Positions 36,268 through 48,830 of a DNA stretch of 64,000 bases are shown piece by piece (the stretch's first letter is position 1; the number at the start of each line of letters is the position of its first letter). Source of the stretch: Acorus gramineus (taxonomy: Eukaryota > Streptophyta > Magnoliopsida > Acorales > Acoraceae); contig CM060850.1 of assembly GCA_030737835.1 (NCBI GenBank), positions 6,501,299 to 6,565,298 on the forward strand, given 5' to 3'. The notes beneath the pieces were generated by a model, which did not search any database, was not told the DNA's origin, and was given only the letters and a program-made list of their open reading frames with translations. Both the position numbers and the translations under genes were made by a program.

Positions 36268-36554
36268 TTAATTCCATCAAAAAAAAAAAAAAAATATTAA
36301 TAATAATCACATATGCAACCTTGCGTGCAGTTTTTATTATGTATCTGAGTTTTTAAGAGTATAACTTAATGTAATAATTTTAATAAATATGCATGTTAGA
36401 TGTGTCTATTGCTTTTCAATATCAGGGCTTATCAATAGTACTGTTAAATTCAATGGCTTGCTACATTACTAAGTTGACTGAACTTATATTCCACCACCCT
36501 TTTATTACCTCATCCTTACTTCACTAGCTCAACAGACCCTCAGGCCCCAACTAC

Positions 36555-36586
36555 GGCACGTGTGAAGGTATCTGTGGCACGTGTGA
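36555..36586 (+). promoter_or_regulatory. Paired G-box-like sites upstream of the NPH3 gene
   Basis: GGCACGTGTGA occurs twice, at 36,555-36,565 and 36,576-36,586, exactly 21 bp apart (two helical turns). CACGTG is the core recognised by plant bZIP and bHLH factors. The sites lie at or just upstream of the CT-rich leader, so a role in light- or hormone-responsive control is plausible but inferred. Confidence 0.5.
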
Positions 36587-36589
36587 TGA

Positions 36590-36657
36590 TTTGAAGAAAG
36601 TTCTCCCTCTCTCTTTCAACCACCACCTTTGACAACCCACCTTGTTTTTTCTTTCCC

Positions 36658-36691
<34 letters not shown>

Positions 36692-36720
36692 CAAGTGCAC
36701 AAAATCAGTAAATTTTGGAG
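36590..36720 (+). other. Inferred non-coding leader exon 1 of the NPH3 gene
   Basis: The pyrimidine-rich stretch with (CT)n at 36,661-36,688 is typical of plant 5' leaders. It ends TTTTGGAG followed by a GTAATG donor at 36,721. The transcription start is not resolved; the left border is a guess. Confidence 0.45.
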
Positions 36721-37469
36721 GTAATGAATCAAGTTCGCTCATTTAGTTTACTTGTTTTTATTTGGGTTGGTGAGAAGAGGATCATAAGTCAGCTCATCAG
36801 GCTTGGGAGGTTCATATATATTTGGTCTGAAGTTCATCAGGTTTTGTCCCTTTTTTTTTGGAGTTTCAAATCTTATGATTTTCTGAATTACAATTTTACA
36901 TGTTCTCAATTTTTTGAAAGAAAAAAATTGGGTTGAGATTCTCTCTTCTTCTTTTTTTTCCTGTTTTTTTTTTTTTTTTTGGGTGTGTGTGTGTGGGGGG
37001 GGGGGGGGGGGGGAGTGGGGTGAATTAGAAAATATGCATTGCATCCATTGTTTTCACAATCCACCATTTTTTGACATATCAAAGCTTACAATAATCAAAC
37101 ATAATTTGTATAATTAGTTAACAATGTAGATAATTGTGTCATTTGTAAACTGTACAATTTTTCTATCAACACTTTACAAAATAATTAGAATTCAACCCAG
37201 GTTAGGTTTCTAAACAATTTATGGTTATGTGAGTCTTATCCAAAGCAAAAACTTATATAGTACATTTGAATTTTACAAGTGTTTAGTTAATTAATATTAT
37301 TTTAAAAAACATTTTCACCCTTAAAGGAATGCAAATCTTTTAGATCCTTACATTAACTTTCTAAGATCTCAAGCTACCTATATTATAGGCACACCATGAT
37401 CTTAACCTTTACTGACTCTCCTATCTCTAACTCTTGAATATATATACATTATATTTTTTTAATTTGCAG

Positions 37470-37564
37470 AACCACATGTAATGTTTCTAAGGATACATTG
37501 TTGGTTGAACCCCTTCGATTGAAGAAAATCAGATTGGTTTAAACAGAATTTGTTTGATTTCTAG
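37470..37564 (+). other. Inferred non-coding leader exon 2 of the NPH3 gene, with uORFs
   Basis: It is bounded by an acceptor TTTTTTTAATTTGCAG and a near-consensus donor CTAG/GTAAGT. Inside, ATG at 37,476 is followed immediately by TAA (a start-stop uORF), and an overlapping ATG at 37,481 opens a 13-residue uORF ending at 37,522. The exon is inferred from splice signals alone. Confidence 0.45.
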
Positions 37565-38882
37565 GTAAGTCATGTTGTTTCTATTACCCTGCAATTTATT
37601 TTTGTTGGTAAGTATTTTATTTTATTTTCTGATTAAATCTTACATGAGTAAGACTATACTTCAATAAGGAGGTGGTAACTCTGCCTAATTGTCAAGAGAT
37701 GGTTTAGTGCTACTCCCCGATTTTCTTACACACTAGTGAGTGGAATAGGCATTGTTTTTGTTCCCCTCATAAGGCCCCCACTTCAATATCTATTGATATC
37801 TTTCATGGAACTCTTTTCTTTTCATCTTTTCTTTTGATTGTGGAATCCCTTTTTTTCATTGTTTTCTTTATTTCATTCTTTATTTCGAGCCCCACATAAT
37901 CAAGTTTTCTTTAGGCACATTTTCATTAAGATCTTATAGTCCACGAGTTCTTTTGGGTTTTTTTTTTTTAAATTAGTTCTCAAACTTTTACCTGAATTTC
38001 TTATTGGAACTGATTATTGGATGGATTTTGCTTCAAAGAACTAATTTTAATAAAAACCTAATGGGGATTTACCTCTTTATTTATTTTTTTTGGAATTTTA
38101 ATTTTGTGTGTAAATATTGTAAAAATCATTTTTTTTAAAAAAAATATGGGAAAAAGCAGATTATAAAAAAAAAATGGTTTTTAATTGATTCTTGCTGAAA
38201 TCATTTTTTTTTATAATCGACTCCATTAGGCCAGATTGCTTTTTATCATTTTTTTTTATATGAAGAAAGATGTATGTGTTTATGTATCTATGTATGTGTA
38301 TATAGGGTTTGGATCCAAACCCTGTGTATACATGTGTGTGAATGTACATATATGGTTGGATCTTAGAGTATTTGTTTTATCAACAATTTGTTTTTTTCCA
38401 GCTTAGCCCCACTTGAATCAATTATCATATTGATTCAGTTTTTGCAAAATCAATTTTTCAGATAATTGATTCTGAATGAATATTTTTGAACTTCAACTTC
38501 TACTTTAAGTTTTTTTAAAATTTTTAATTTTTGTGTTAAAAGTCAACAAAGCATATTTTATGAACAAAATTTTTGTTGAGAGAAGTTTTTTCTCCTAATC
38601 ACTTATATAAAGAAATTTAGAGCATCAATTTTTGAAAATTGATTTCAAACGGTGCCTAAATCCAACTTCTAATGCTACAAATCTGATTATTTATATCGAA
38701 AGTGCTCCACCTAAATAATATGAAGAAAATCATCAAACCATATCTTGTAGAGGTAATCCATTTGATTGAGTGATCCTTGATTTTTCACTTTCACAATAAC
38801 ATTTATCCAATTGGTTTTTTTATGGGTGCTAACAGTTCAATTGTTGACAAACTGTAACATCTTTTTTCATGTTTTGAAAGAT

Positions 38883-39312
38883 GAGCTCGTTTGGATATGC
38901 ATTTGTTAAATTTTACATTTAAAAAACAGAAAAATTATCAAACGTAGATTCAAAAATGAAATGATTGAAAATCAACAATCAAGTGTAGTTTTTTATGTGT
39001 ATAAAAATCTGAGTCCGGAAAATTAACTATGCTTTTTTAATTGATTGTTGCATTTGAAAAAAAGCGAAATCTCTAAAAATGACACACATATAACCCAAAA
39101 TTGCCAATTGTCACTCATGTCTGATTTTTTTGTTCATTAGTATCTTGGTGATCAACCATTTTATAAAGTTGTCTTGAACTCGAACTTTTTGCCAAACAAA
39201 ACTTGAACTTTGTTTTTTTTATAAAATGTGAGGGAAGTTTCATAAATTCTATGTTTTAAAAGCAGTATTGTGAGAATCTTAACTCTTTAATCTCACATCC
39301 AAACGCACCCAA
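38883..39312. mobile_element. MITE inside the inferred NPH3 leader intron
   Basis: Ends GAGCTCGTTTGGATATGC and CACATCCAAACGCACCC form a short inverted repeat, similar to the element at 3,151. No ORF and no certain target duplication. Confidence 0.4.
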
Positions 39313-39599
39313 CATCTAACTGTAGAGGAGTTTCATATGTTCTATCAGAATTAATTCCCAATTTGGACTTCTGAGTCTCATTCTTGAAATTTGAAAATCA
39401 GGGCTCCACTTCTTTTTTTTTATGAGATTGTAGGAAAAAAGTGAGGAAATATAGCTTTCAAGTATTTTATTTTATATTTTTTTCACCATCACAAGGGATA
39501 AAACCATGACAGTCAAATTTTCATTTCTTGTGTGCAGGAAAAGATAGGATTACAAAAAAAAATACTGATGAGATTCTCTAATGAGAAATAAAGGCAAGG

Positions 39600-42500
39600 A
39601 TGAAGTATATGAAACTAGGCTCAAAACCAGACACATTCTACACAGAAGATGCTACAAGGTTAGGCATCAATGAAAAAAGGGAACCTCATATTCATTAGTT
39701 ACAATTGAAAATATTATGCTACAGTCATGTTTTCATTTAGTGTTTGTGCACAATCTTGGAAGATAAATGAAGAAAAGTGAAGCTATTAAATTAAAAAGAA
39801 AATGATGGAAGCAAAATCATTTTTATGTGTGCATGTGATGAAAAGTAGCATAAATGATTTTCATTTTCTAACATTAACTTCTAAAGAAGAAGTGAAGATA
39901 TAGGAGGAATATTTGACACAAATACTACTTTTATTTTTTAGTGGTGAGAGAGAATTTGACTTTTCCATAATTTTCCATTCAAAAAAAAAAATGAGGGAAA
40001 ACAAAGTTTTCTCTTTGACCACTGAAAATTCTGGGGTCTTAATAAGAGGATGAGTGGTGGAATGAAGAGATAAGTATAATAGATAAGTGGAAAGAACGAC
40101 TTATCTCATTTGACCATTTATTACAAAAAAATTATCGGGATAAAATGCAAATAGTTGTTCCAGTTTTAAAATAAAAATAAAATTTTTTTATTCCAACCAG
40201 AAGAAATCAATATTTATCCCCTAACTTTTTCTAGATTTTAACAAATGTGGATAAGGATAAATAAAAGTGTTGCGTCATCACAAGAGATTTTTTTTCTTCT
40301 TATTTTCCATCTCATTCGTTTTATTACAGGAGGTAATTTTTTTTTCATTTCTCCAAAAGAAGTGGATGTGAAGAGAAAAGTGAAGGAAAAACAATTTATT
40401 TTCATCAATTTTCGCTTGATCCAGATTTATTCACTTTCTATGTTTCTGCATAAATACACCTTAAAAATCATGAAAAAGAATGCAACATTTCACTGAAATT
40501 TATTACCACTGATGAGAAGGGAAAACAAAATGCAGGTCTGTATTGTCTGATGTTCCCAGTGACCTCACAATTCATATCAACAACACCAAATATCTCTTAC
40601 ACAAGGTAAAACTCTCACACTATTAGCAATTCAATTTTTCCATAACCAAACAATATAGAGACATCAATTGCCTGGATAGTAAACATTTCTTTTGCTTCTA
40701 CCATAAAATAAAAAAATTCTCTTACTGCCAATTCTGAATCATTGTTTCCAATGTAGATTTCTGTTAAAACAATTTAAACAAGCAATACTCTAAAAGAACT
40801 TGACAGATGCAAAAAAAAGAATACCTTATATGAATGCAGTTCCCTCTCCTCCTCAAGTGTGGCCTCCTCCAACGCCTCTGCCCCGACTCGGTCGACCTGT
40901 CGAGCCCGTCTCCGATAGAGCTCCACGACATCCCCGGCGGAGAGGAGGCCTTCGAGGTCTGCGCGAAGTTCTGCTACGGCATCACCATCAGCCTCAGCGC
41001 CCACAACATTGTCCCAACCCTCTGCGCCGCCAAGTTCCTCAGGATGACTGAATCCATCGCGCGTGGAAACCTCGTCCCAAAGCTCGAGGCGTTCCTCGAC
41101 GCCTGTGTCGTCCATGGGTGGAAGGACTCGGTGGTCGCATTGCACGCCTCAGATGGCGTGCACGCCTGGTCGGAGAACCTGGGGATCATCAGGAGGTGCA
41201 CAGAGTCCATCATAGATAAAATCCTCACTCACCCATCAAAGGTAGGACTACCCTGTATTTGTTATAGAACTAGAAATATAATAACTTAGGACCAGTTTGG
41301 TAAAGAGCACCCAAGTAAATAGCATTCAGAATTCTTACAATCCAGACAAAATTTTCTTGATTTCTCTGGACTGAATTCCTTTGTGAGCGAGAAAATTCTC
41401 ATTATAGACTACCAGAGTTATCAAATTGAACCTCATATATATAACATGTAAAATGACAATCTTGAAATAATTTGTTACAGGTCACATGGTCTTACACTTA
41501 CACGAGGCCGGGATACTCCGAGAGGCCGCACCGGTCTGTCCCAAAGGACTGGTGGACGGAGGACATCTCGGAAATCAGCATCGACCACTTCCGTTCCATT
41601 ATCTCGGCCGTCCGATCAGCAAAGAAGCTCCACCCGGGACTCATTGGGGAGGCTCTGCATGTCTACGCATGTAAGAACTTACCAGAACCACCCAATGCAG
41701 ACCGCATGGAAGAGGAAGCACTGGCCAAGCACCGTCGCGTGCTAGAGTCCATCGTGAGCATGATCCCGGGTGAGCCCGGGTCAGTGTCAGGACGGTTCTT
41801 GTTACGGCTCCTTAAAGAGGCCCGATACTTGGAAGCCTCGCCTTCAACCAAGGCAGAGCTCGTGAGGCGATCAGGCCGTCAATTGGACGAGGCAACGGTT
41901 GGAGACCTGCTCTTCCCGGCAGACCCATCTTCTGCCAGCCGCCCGTTCGATGTGGACCTAGTGGGGGAAATATTGGAGAGTTTCATGGTGAGGTTCCGGC
42001 ACCGGATGGGAGTCCCAATGGGCCAAGAAGATAGGGAAGCCATGGTCAAGTCCATGTCAAGGGTGGCGAGGCTCATCGATCTCTACTTGCAAGAGATCGC
42101 GTCTGATCCCAGTGTGCCTGCTTCGAAGATCTTCGATCTAGTGGAGGCTTGTCCCGAGTTCGCAAGGCAAGAGCATGACCACCTCTACCGGGCCATAGAC
42201 GCTTATCTGAAGGTAACATGACCACCTCTACCAGGCTACGACGATACACTCAATCAATCCTACAATCTTAATATGTGAAATCTCTAATAGAAATCTAAGT
42301 ATGTACTTTCATTTTTTTTTGTGAAAGTATATACTTCATTAGACAATTATATACCTCAAAGAAATTTAAAATTTGTTGGGACAGTAAAACTGACATTGCA
42401 TAACAAACATTTCCCTTTCAAGTCAGATGAACTTACTTTAGTGTGTGGTGAAACATATTTTGACACACTTGTTATTCTCTGCCAGGGACACCCAGAGCTC

Positions 42501-42935
42501 AATAAGGCTGACAAGAAGCACCTCTGCAGTGCACTGGACTGCAAGAAGCTTTCAAAAGACGCTCGCATGCATGCGATAAGGAATGATAGGCTGCCTCTGC
42601 GAACAGTTGTTCAACTTCTCTTCATAGAGCAAGAGGAATCCCCTGGAGATCCAATGATGCAGACCACAGCACGTCGTGATGGAAAATCCACACAACTGGT
42701 GAAGGATAGGGAGGGTCAGAGAGAAAGAGGGGAACCATCGTCATCAGTTATGAAAGTTGATGATGATAAGATGGAAAAACATATGGCGAAGGTTAATGCA
42801 AGAGTTGTAGATCGGTTGGAGAGGTTGGAAGAGAAGGCAATCACTGAGGAAGTGGAGAAAAAGAAAGAGGACATGAACTTGAGAAATGAGGGTGGGTCAG
42901 GGAGCAAGGTGAAGGTGAAGACTAGGACTAGATAA
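39600..42935 (+). CDS. BTB/NPH3-domain protein (NPH3/RPT2-like family), five coding exons
   Basis: Coding exons: 39,600-39,658, 40,536-40,605, 40,840-41,241, 41,481-42,212 and 42,486-42,935, all with GT..AG introns, giving about 570 residues (family usually about 550-650). The short first exon encodes the family start MKYMKLGSKPDTFYTED. Residues about 25-130 form the BTB fold (DVPSDLTIHINNTKYLLHKF; ELHDIPGGEEAFEVCAKFCY). The NPH3 domain begins near PKDWWTEDISEISIDHF (about 198-214) and contains the conserved YRAIDAYLKGHPELNKADK segment across the exon 4/5 junction and LPLRTVVQLLFIEQE. The tail has a Lys/Glu-rich coiled coil (about 520-550) and a basic end. Family members are plasma-membrane-associated substrate adaptors of CUL3 E3 ligases or phototropin/auxin-transport signalling partners; which branch this is cannot be settled here. 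Exon 3 is markedly GC-rich. The first and second exons are too short to be found as ORFs; I placed them from splice sites and family sequence. Confidence 0.92.
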
Positions 42936-45900
42936 GATTGAACATAATCTATATAACTCTGTCTTTCTATCTCTCTCTGTCAAATTCCTTGAGATTATTT
43001 GTGTATTCAATTTTTTTTTTTTTTATTGATGGTGTTGTTATTGAACATTGTAGAGTGGGGAGACAGACAGAAGTGGACAACATACCTATAAGAAGTTACT
43101 GATTCAGCTCTGTAGGTTGTATACCCAGTATTCAGAAACAGAAGATACATTTGTTCTCCTTGAAAAAAGCTTCCCCCATTTCGATTTCTTTAATGTAGGA
43201 GAGCATCTGTTAACACATTGTCCAGTTGGGCATGCATGCATGAGAGCATTAAAGAGAAATAATATCGAAAAAGATGGAGAGAGAATGCGTGGCACGAAAA
43301 CATATTTCAAAACAGTTAGGCTGAGCCAAAAATCATAGAAAAACAAAGAGAATAAAGCATACAAAGTTGCATGTCAAGTGTTAGCTGATAATCATAGTTT
43401 TAGAAATGTAGTATCCACCCAAACACATACATTGACCTGAAAAGGTTTATTGCCACAAAGAAAACATGGGTAATATTTACAATGAAGGATAAACAGTGTG
43501 TTCCAACAGAACAAGCAAAATTAAATTTTGAAAATCAGATCATACTTCAAGCTTTTTGTGCGTGTATGTAATTGTTCTCTGCTGCTTCTGTTCTCCATCT
43601 TCTTTTCCTTCTCTTCATTTTGTTTGTCTTTACTCTTTAGTAGTAGGAGAAACATAGAGGACTTGAGTTGAGAGAAACTAAAGCAAAATGGTGAAACTCG
43701 GGCAGTTAGGGTAACACAAAACATAGAAGAAATTAAGAAGAGAGTCAGAGAAAATAAAGAAGAGAGGAGATTCAAATGTCTTCAAAATTAATCATCAGTA
43801 TAAACTGAAAGAGTTCCCAATTGTTGAATATCAAAATATTTTTTTAAAACATGTGCACAAAAAGCTAAAGACTAGTAGAAGCAAAGAAGAAAGGAAATTT
43901 AAGTGGAAGGTCATCAAAAGAAAAAAGAAGAGATATATGAATGAAAACTACTGCATTGCGGATTTATTTGACAAACAACTACTTTACTGTAAATATGACA
44001 CTGAACAGGGGGTTCATGGGGAAGTACAATCCACAAGACTGAAACTATATCATAACAAAATAAGGTCATATGATGATAAAGAGATGACAGACTCATTGTA
44101 TGTGTTTCCTAAATTAAACCATTATATGATTTGTTCAGCTACTTGATTCCTGACAAGTTCAGCCATGATGTGATACTACGCTCATCCACAAACATAGCTG
44201 CAATATCAAATATTATATGCAAGGCTTGAAAGCATGTAAAAGAAAAAAAAATCAATAACACCAGTCATTGGTTGTCAAATAGACTACCCTTCAAGCAATA
44301 GAGGCCCGAAAATCATATCACACGTATTTCACAAGATACAAATATTGAAAATGATTTTTTAGCTGCCTAGGAAGCACCTTGATCATAATCATAAAGAGAA
44401 CCGCCATCTTGCAGTGAAGATATTTCATTGAATGATTAGTTTATCAGAACTATAGATGAAGTCAACAAAGGATCTAATGTTTTTCCTCTTACTTTTCCAC
44501 TGCTTCTTTCTCCAAAATCATACTGATGATACTGACCACAAAGCACGATCAAGAATGCAAATGCATGCACTGTATTAAGTATCTGGATATTTCGTTGAAC
44601 CCCTCAAATTTAATGCATTTGAAGTAACTCATGGTTGGAACAGGATTATATTTCCCAACATCAACAAAACATAACATCGCCTCATTGATGTCATGAACTG
44701 ATAAGAGATGAGACCCAACAGAATTGGATGGAACCAGCATTAGCTTGGTTCTTTGGCAGAATTGTGTTACTAAAGTTCTATAATGTTGAGATATTGATTA
44801 TTTCCTAAATCCAAGGAAGCCTGTTTAGTGAGACATGTCCAACAACTTCAGATCAATGAAAACAAAAATTATAACTCAGACCAAGGAAGCAATCACCCAT
44901 TTCTAGTGATCTTTCTTGTCATTACATCATCAACAAAACTACAAATAAAAACAAGAATAACAAAAATGAAAGTATAACCTTACTTCTGCTGCTAAAATTT
45001 CATAAGGTTATATAATCCAACGCAGAATTAAATGAAATTGAGCACAAATTCTTCACCGTGTGAATAAACACCAATTGCAGAATCACCATTTGTATGATCA
45101 CCATTTGCAGAATCAGGAGTACATGACGACAAAATTTGAAAAATTCAAAATAGGACACCCAAAAGTCCATCCTGTAATCAACAACCTCAATTTGAGAATG
45201 GACCCTCGATTTCCCAATTCCTCCCAATAATAGGTATCCTGTCTTCCTGTTCCACTCACCTAGTCATCACATTCTCCCAATCTCCACAGCCACAATCATA
45301 TCACAAGACCTAGAAAATGCATTCTCCACCTAAAGTGATTGTGAAGTCATATTTCTAACAAAATCCATGTTATACTTGCTTTCATTTATTTTACCCGTTT
45401 CAATCATAGGAAAAACAAGTCATAAACATAGTAAAAAAGTACTCCAAACTTTTTCGAATGTTCGAAAAAGTACTCTGATTGGCTACCTCATGTACTTATC
45501 GACCATACATACTTCTGTTTATCAAACTCTGCGTTAGTGCATTCAGAATCTACATATTTATTTAGTTTAAATGATTTGTCACTTATTTCATAATTTAAAA
45601 AGCTAATCCAAATTGTTAATGTTGCATTCACACCAAACAAAGACTTTTTAATGTACATTTCTTAGTAATAACATAATACATCATAAAAATAATTTAACTG
45701 TCTCTGTACTTTTACCAAACTCATACTTTATGATTTATGAATGTGGATCTACCGTACTGAAAGGAACACTTGCCGAATATCTATCATACACGAAATTTGT
45801 GATTATAATATTCTTTTTTTTTTGGCTTGGTAAATTTGTGATTATAGTCATAAACAAACAAATGATCTAAAACTAAACACCAACCAAACATAGCCAAACA

Positions 45901-45987
45901 AAGAATTTCAAATCAGTTTTGCAAAAAGTTAACCTCAGATGAAATGATTACAGACCAATTAAGAAACAGAGGAACAGTAAACCATAC
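42936..45987. other. 3' flank of NPH3 gene and intergenic DNA
   Basis: A 3' UTR probably follows the stop at 42,935. Beyond that I recognise no gene. Several frames of 60-97 residues (such as 43,853-44,146 plus and 44,549-44,740 minus) lack known domains. A minus-strand stretch ending DYDQGAS-stop near 44,370 looks protein-like but has no acceptable upstream splice site. Confidence 0.4.
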
Positions 45988-46066
45988 CTAGAAACTGGAT
46001 GGCTGATGGATGGTTCTTGAATTCATTCCCTTTCCTCACCAATCCCTGTGCAAAATGGAAGTTCAT
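45988..46066 (-). other. Possible first coding exon of an unidentified minus-strand gene
   Basis: From ATG at 46,066 the minus strand is open for 26 codons, including GLVRKGNEFKNHPSAIQFL, then meets CTAG/GTATGG, a plausible donor. An acceptor-like TTTTGCACAG also lies within. The text is protein-like and richer in G+C than its surroundings, but I could not find the next exon or recognise a family. Confidence 0.25.
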
Positions 46067-46479
46067 TTTGAAATTAAAAAAAAAAATCTACCTAAAGGAA
46101 GAACAAGATATACCCATATGAGGGGAAACGATTGTGACATTAAAAGAGGAAGAAATGTGGTTTGTTTTTGAGACAGAAAGCCCAAATCGTTTAACGATCG
46201 AATGTATGAAATCGAATATCTGTGTGACACAGGCATGAACAGACGGGTTGGTAGTTTGTGGGATGGAAGAAAGGTCCCGTGGTTTAAATTTAAAATTTTA
46301 TGTGTGGGTGCATGGTGTTTTTGATATTTTGTTTGATAAAAAATAAAAAATAAATAAATAAAAGCCAACCCTTAATTTTTGTTCTATTATTATTTTAAAA
46401 CATGGATACAGTCATATAAAGTATAAACATGTAGGAAAATGATAGACTTATCAAATATTTCAAGTTTTTATTTTTTTTA
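46067..46479. other. Intergenic sequence
   Basis: Nothing recognised. The minus-strand frame at 46,063-46,368 has no known domain. Confidence 0.4.
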
Positions 46480-46690
46480 AAACAGTACACACTATCAATG
46501 AGATATATATTTTAATAAAAAGTGTATATCGTTTTATTTTGAAGTGAACGAACCCATTGTTAATAATTATAAGAAAAAATTTAATGAGTTATATACGTCA
46601 TCTAACAAGATATATACTTTATTGAATTTTTAATGAATTGTATAGATTTGTATTTTGAACAGTAAAAAAAATAAATATAACAACGCAGAA
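46480..46690 (+). repeat. Dispersed repeat, copy C
   Basis: Matches 29,190-29,395 (GAGATATATATTTTAATAAAAAG, CGTTTTATTTTGAAGTGAACG, ATATACGTCATCTAACAAG). Confidence 0.6.
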
Positions 46691-47109
46691 ACATGTAATA
46701 GGTCAGGTTGCCTAAATCACTCCCTACACCCAATCCTTCGAATTACATAAAAAAATGTCTCTAGATAATATACACATATACAACATGTATGATCTTAAAC
46801 AAAATGTATAAGATTATTTTTAAGATATTAGTGACTCTTATTCTATGCAACCAGTTTTTGTTACAAATGCTCCATGAACAGTAAAACCCTTTACATCAAG
46901 TTAACAGCCCACTACAAATAAAGAAAATTGTACTCTAACACAAGCTTAAACTGGCCACGAGTAGGACAGAGAATTTAAATTTTGTTCTAGGCATCATCAA
47001 AAGGGAGGACTGAAACTCTAAACCACTTGAGTTTCTTTTTAAAGTATGAAGAGTATTTTATAAGCTTTCCAAACTTTACATGTAGACAGCTAGATTTTAT
47101 TTTTATTTT

Positions 47110-47903
47110 AGGGTTAAAGACATCTAAGTGCCTACAAACATGGAAAAACCCATATAAATCCCTACTAAAATTAAGACAGACGTACGAGTCCCTGAAAACT
47201 CAAAAAAACCCAATTATCATCCCTGAGTTAAATTTCCATCCAAACTTAACGGAATATTCCCAGAATATTCTGTCACATATAATTGTGTTGACATTGAAGT
47301 CCTTATAAACAATCATAAAGACAAATTAGTCCCTGCAAAAGACAAAATTGCCCCTGAAAGATTTTTACATTAAATTGTGTACACATTGCAGTCCCTATAA
47401 ACAATCATAAAAACAAATTAGTCATTGCAAAAGATAAAATTGCCCCTGAAAGATTTTTACATTTAATTGGATAGACATTACAGTCCTTATAAATAATCGT
47501 AAAGACAAATTGGTACATATAAAAGATAAAAATGCCCCTGAAGAATTTTTACAGGACTGTAATGTCTATTCAATTACATGTAAAAGTCTTTCAAGGACAA
47601 TTTTATCTTTTACGGGGACTAATTTGTCTTTATGATTATTTATAAGGACTATAATATATACACAATTTAATGTAAAAGTCTTTTAGGGGCAATTTTATCT
47701 TTTGCAGGGACTAATTTGTCTTTATGACTGTTTATAAGGACTTTAATGTCTATATAATTATATGTGATGGAATATTCTAGGAATATTCCGTTAAATTTGA
47801 ATGGAAATTTAAATGATAATTGAGTTTTTCTGAGATGGACTACGTCCCTAATTTACTTAAATAACTTTTTTCATGTTTGAAGGAACTTAGATGTCTTTAA
47901 CCC
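47110..47903. mobile_element. Large Mutator-like foldback element, shorter copy
   Basis: About 794 bp, starting AGGGTTAAAGACATCTAAGTG and ending TTAGATGTCTTTAACCC, closely matching 10,261-11,216. Both arms are present but the centre is shorter (the text jumps from GAATTTTTACA to GGACTGTAATG at about 47,553), and part of the right end is lost near 47,835. Flanking 9-mers TTTTATTTT (47,101-47,109 and 47,904-47,912) form a target duplication. Confidence 0.8.
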
Positions 47904-47912
47904 TTTTATTTT

Positions 47913-48380
47913 TCGAAACTGAAATGGTAGGTTGGCTGGTCATAAAGAGCAAAAATAAACAAATAATGAAAAATCAGAAAAAGTAGAGTGTGACAATCAA
48001 TCCATCCTCTGAAGATGGCATCGTTGAGATCCAACCAGATGGCCCACAAACAACCCATTATTCATCGGACATTTATAATGCTATACAAAATAATTTAAGT
48101 TATTAAATAATGTTAGGAACTTATACTAAATTAACAAAACATTCATCACACAAGAAATGAAACATAAATGGAACATAAACATTCCATGTACTACACAAAA
48201 AAATGAATCATTATGTCTCTGATTAATTAACCACACTAAAACCAAACCTTTTTCTATTAATACAACAAAAATAAAACACAAGGACATTTCGGTCATTTCA
48301 TACATGAAAGGCAGTGGTGAAAAAACTGTACAACAACCAACATCCAAATATACAAAACCCACCCCCTCCCGTAAATACCC
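47913..48380. other. Intergenic sequence and 3' flank of the RING gene
   Basis: No gene was recognised. The right part probably holds the 3' UTR of the minus-strand RING-H2 gene. Confidence 0.45.
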
Positions 48381-48830
48381 CTAAAACCAGGGGCAATCCC
48401 GTAAATTCCTCTCCTCCCCTTCCACCTCCGCCGCCATCACCGGCGACCGACAGAGCGGACACGTCACGTGCCAGTACTCCATCCACCTCTCCAGGCACCC
48501 CCTGTGAAACACGTGCCCGCACGTGAGGCGGTCCACCACCGACTCCGGTTCGAACCGCCCCAAACAGACCCGGCAGTCCCTCTCCCTCCCTCCCCTCCCG
48601 AACCGGACCGGCCTGTTCCGGTTCCTGAACCGCTCCGCCGGCGAAGCCGATGCGGCGGAGGTCACCGACGCAGCCGGATCGGACGGCTGAGACGACGACC
48701 ACGATCGGATGCCGACGATGTGGAGGATCGAACGAAGGATCTCTTTGAAGATCGCGACGGAGAGGGCCGTGTTCATCAGGACGAGAGTGAGGACCCCCTC
48801 CGACGGGGACGGGTAGCTCGAGAGGCCCAT
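48381..48830 (-). CDS. XERICO-like RING-H2 E3 ubiquitin ligase
   Basis: Intronless 149-residue protein. The N-terminus MGLSSYPSPSEGVLTLVLMN closely matches the start typical of XERICO-type proteins, followed by a hydrophobic segment (about 13-40) that probably anchors it in a membrane. The RING-H2 finger is complete: C86, C89, C104, H106, H109, C112, C124 and C127, with the family's FHRGCLERWMEYWHVTCPLCR text. Proteins of this family are small membrane-linked ubiquitin ligases; Arabidopsis XERICO is connected with abscisic acid level and drought tolerance. Assignment to XERICO itself rather than a paralogue is inference. The gene is GC-rich, so long open frames also appear on the opposite strand and in the other minus frame (48,298-48,924); these are shadows. 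The first ATG fits the family start, and a TATAAA lies about 145 bp upstream. Confidence 0.88.
   Translation of the reverse strand: MGLSSYPSPSEGVLTLVLMNTALSVAIFKEILRSILHIVGIRSWSSSQPSDPAASVTSAASASPAERFRNRNRPVRFGRGGRERDCRVCLGRFEPESVVDRLTCGHVFHRGCLERWMEYWHVTCPLCRSPVMAAEVEGEERNLRDCPWF

Noticed and set aside
36748..37117. Open frames on both strands next to the NPH3 leader.
   Set aside because: They run through poly-T, poly-G and GT repeats within the inferred leader intron.
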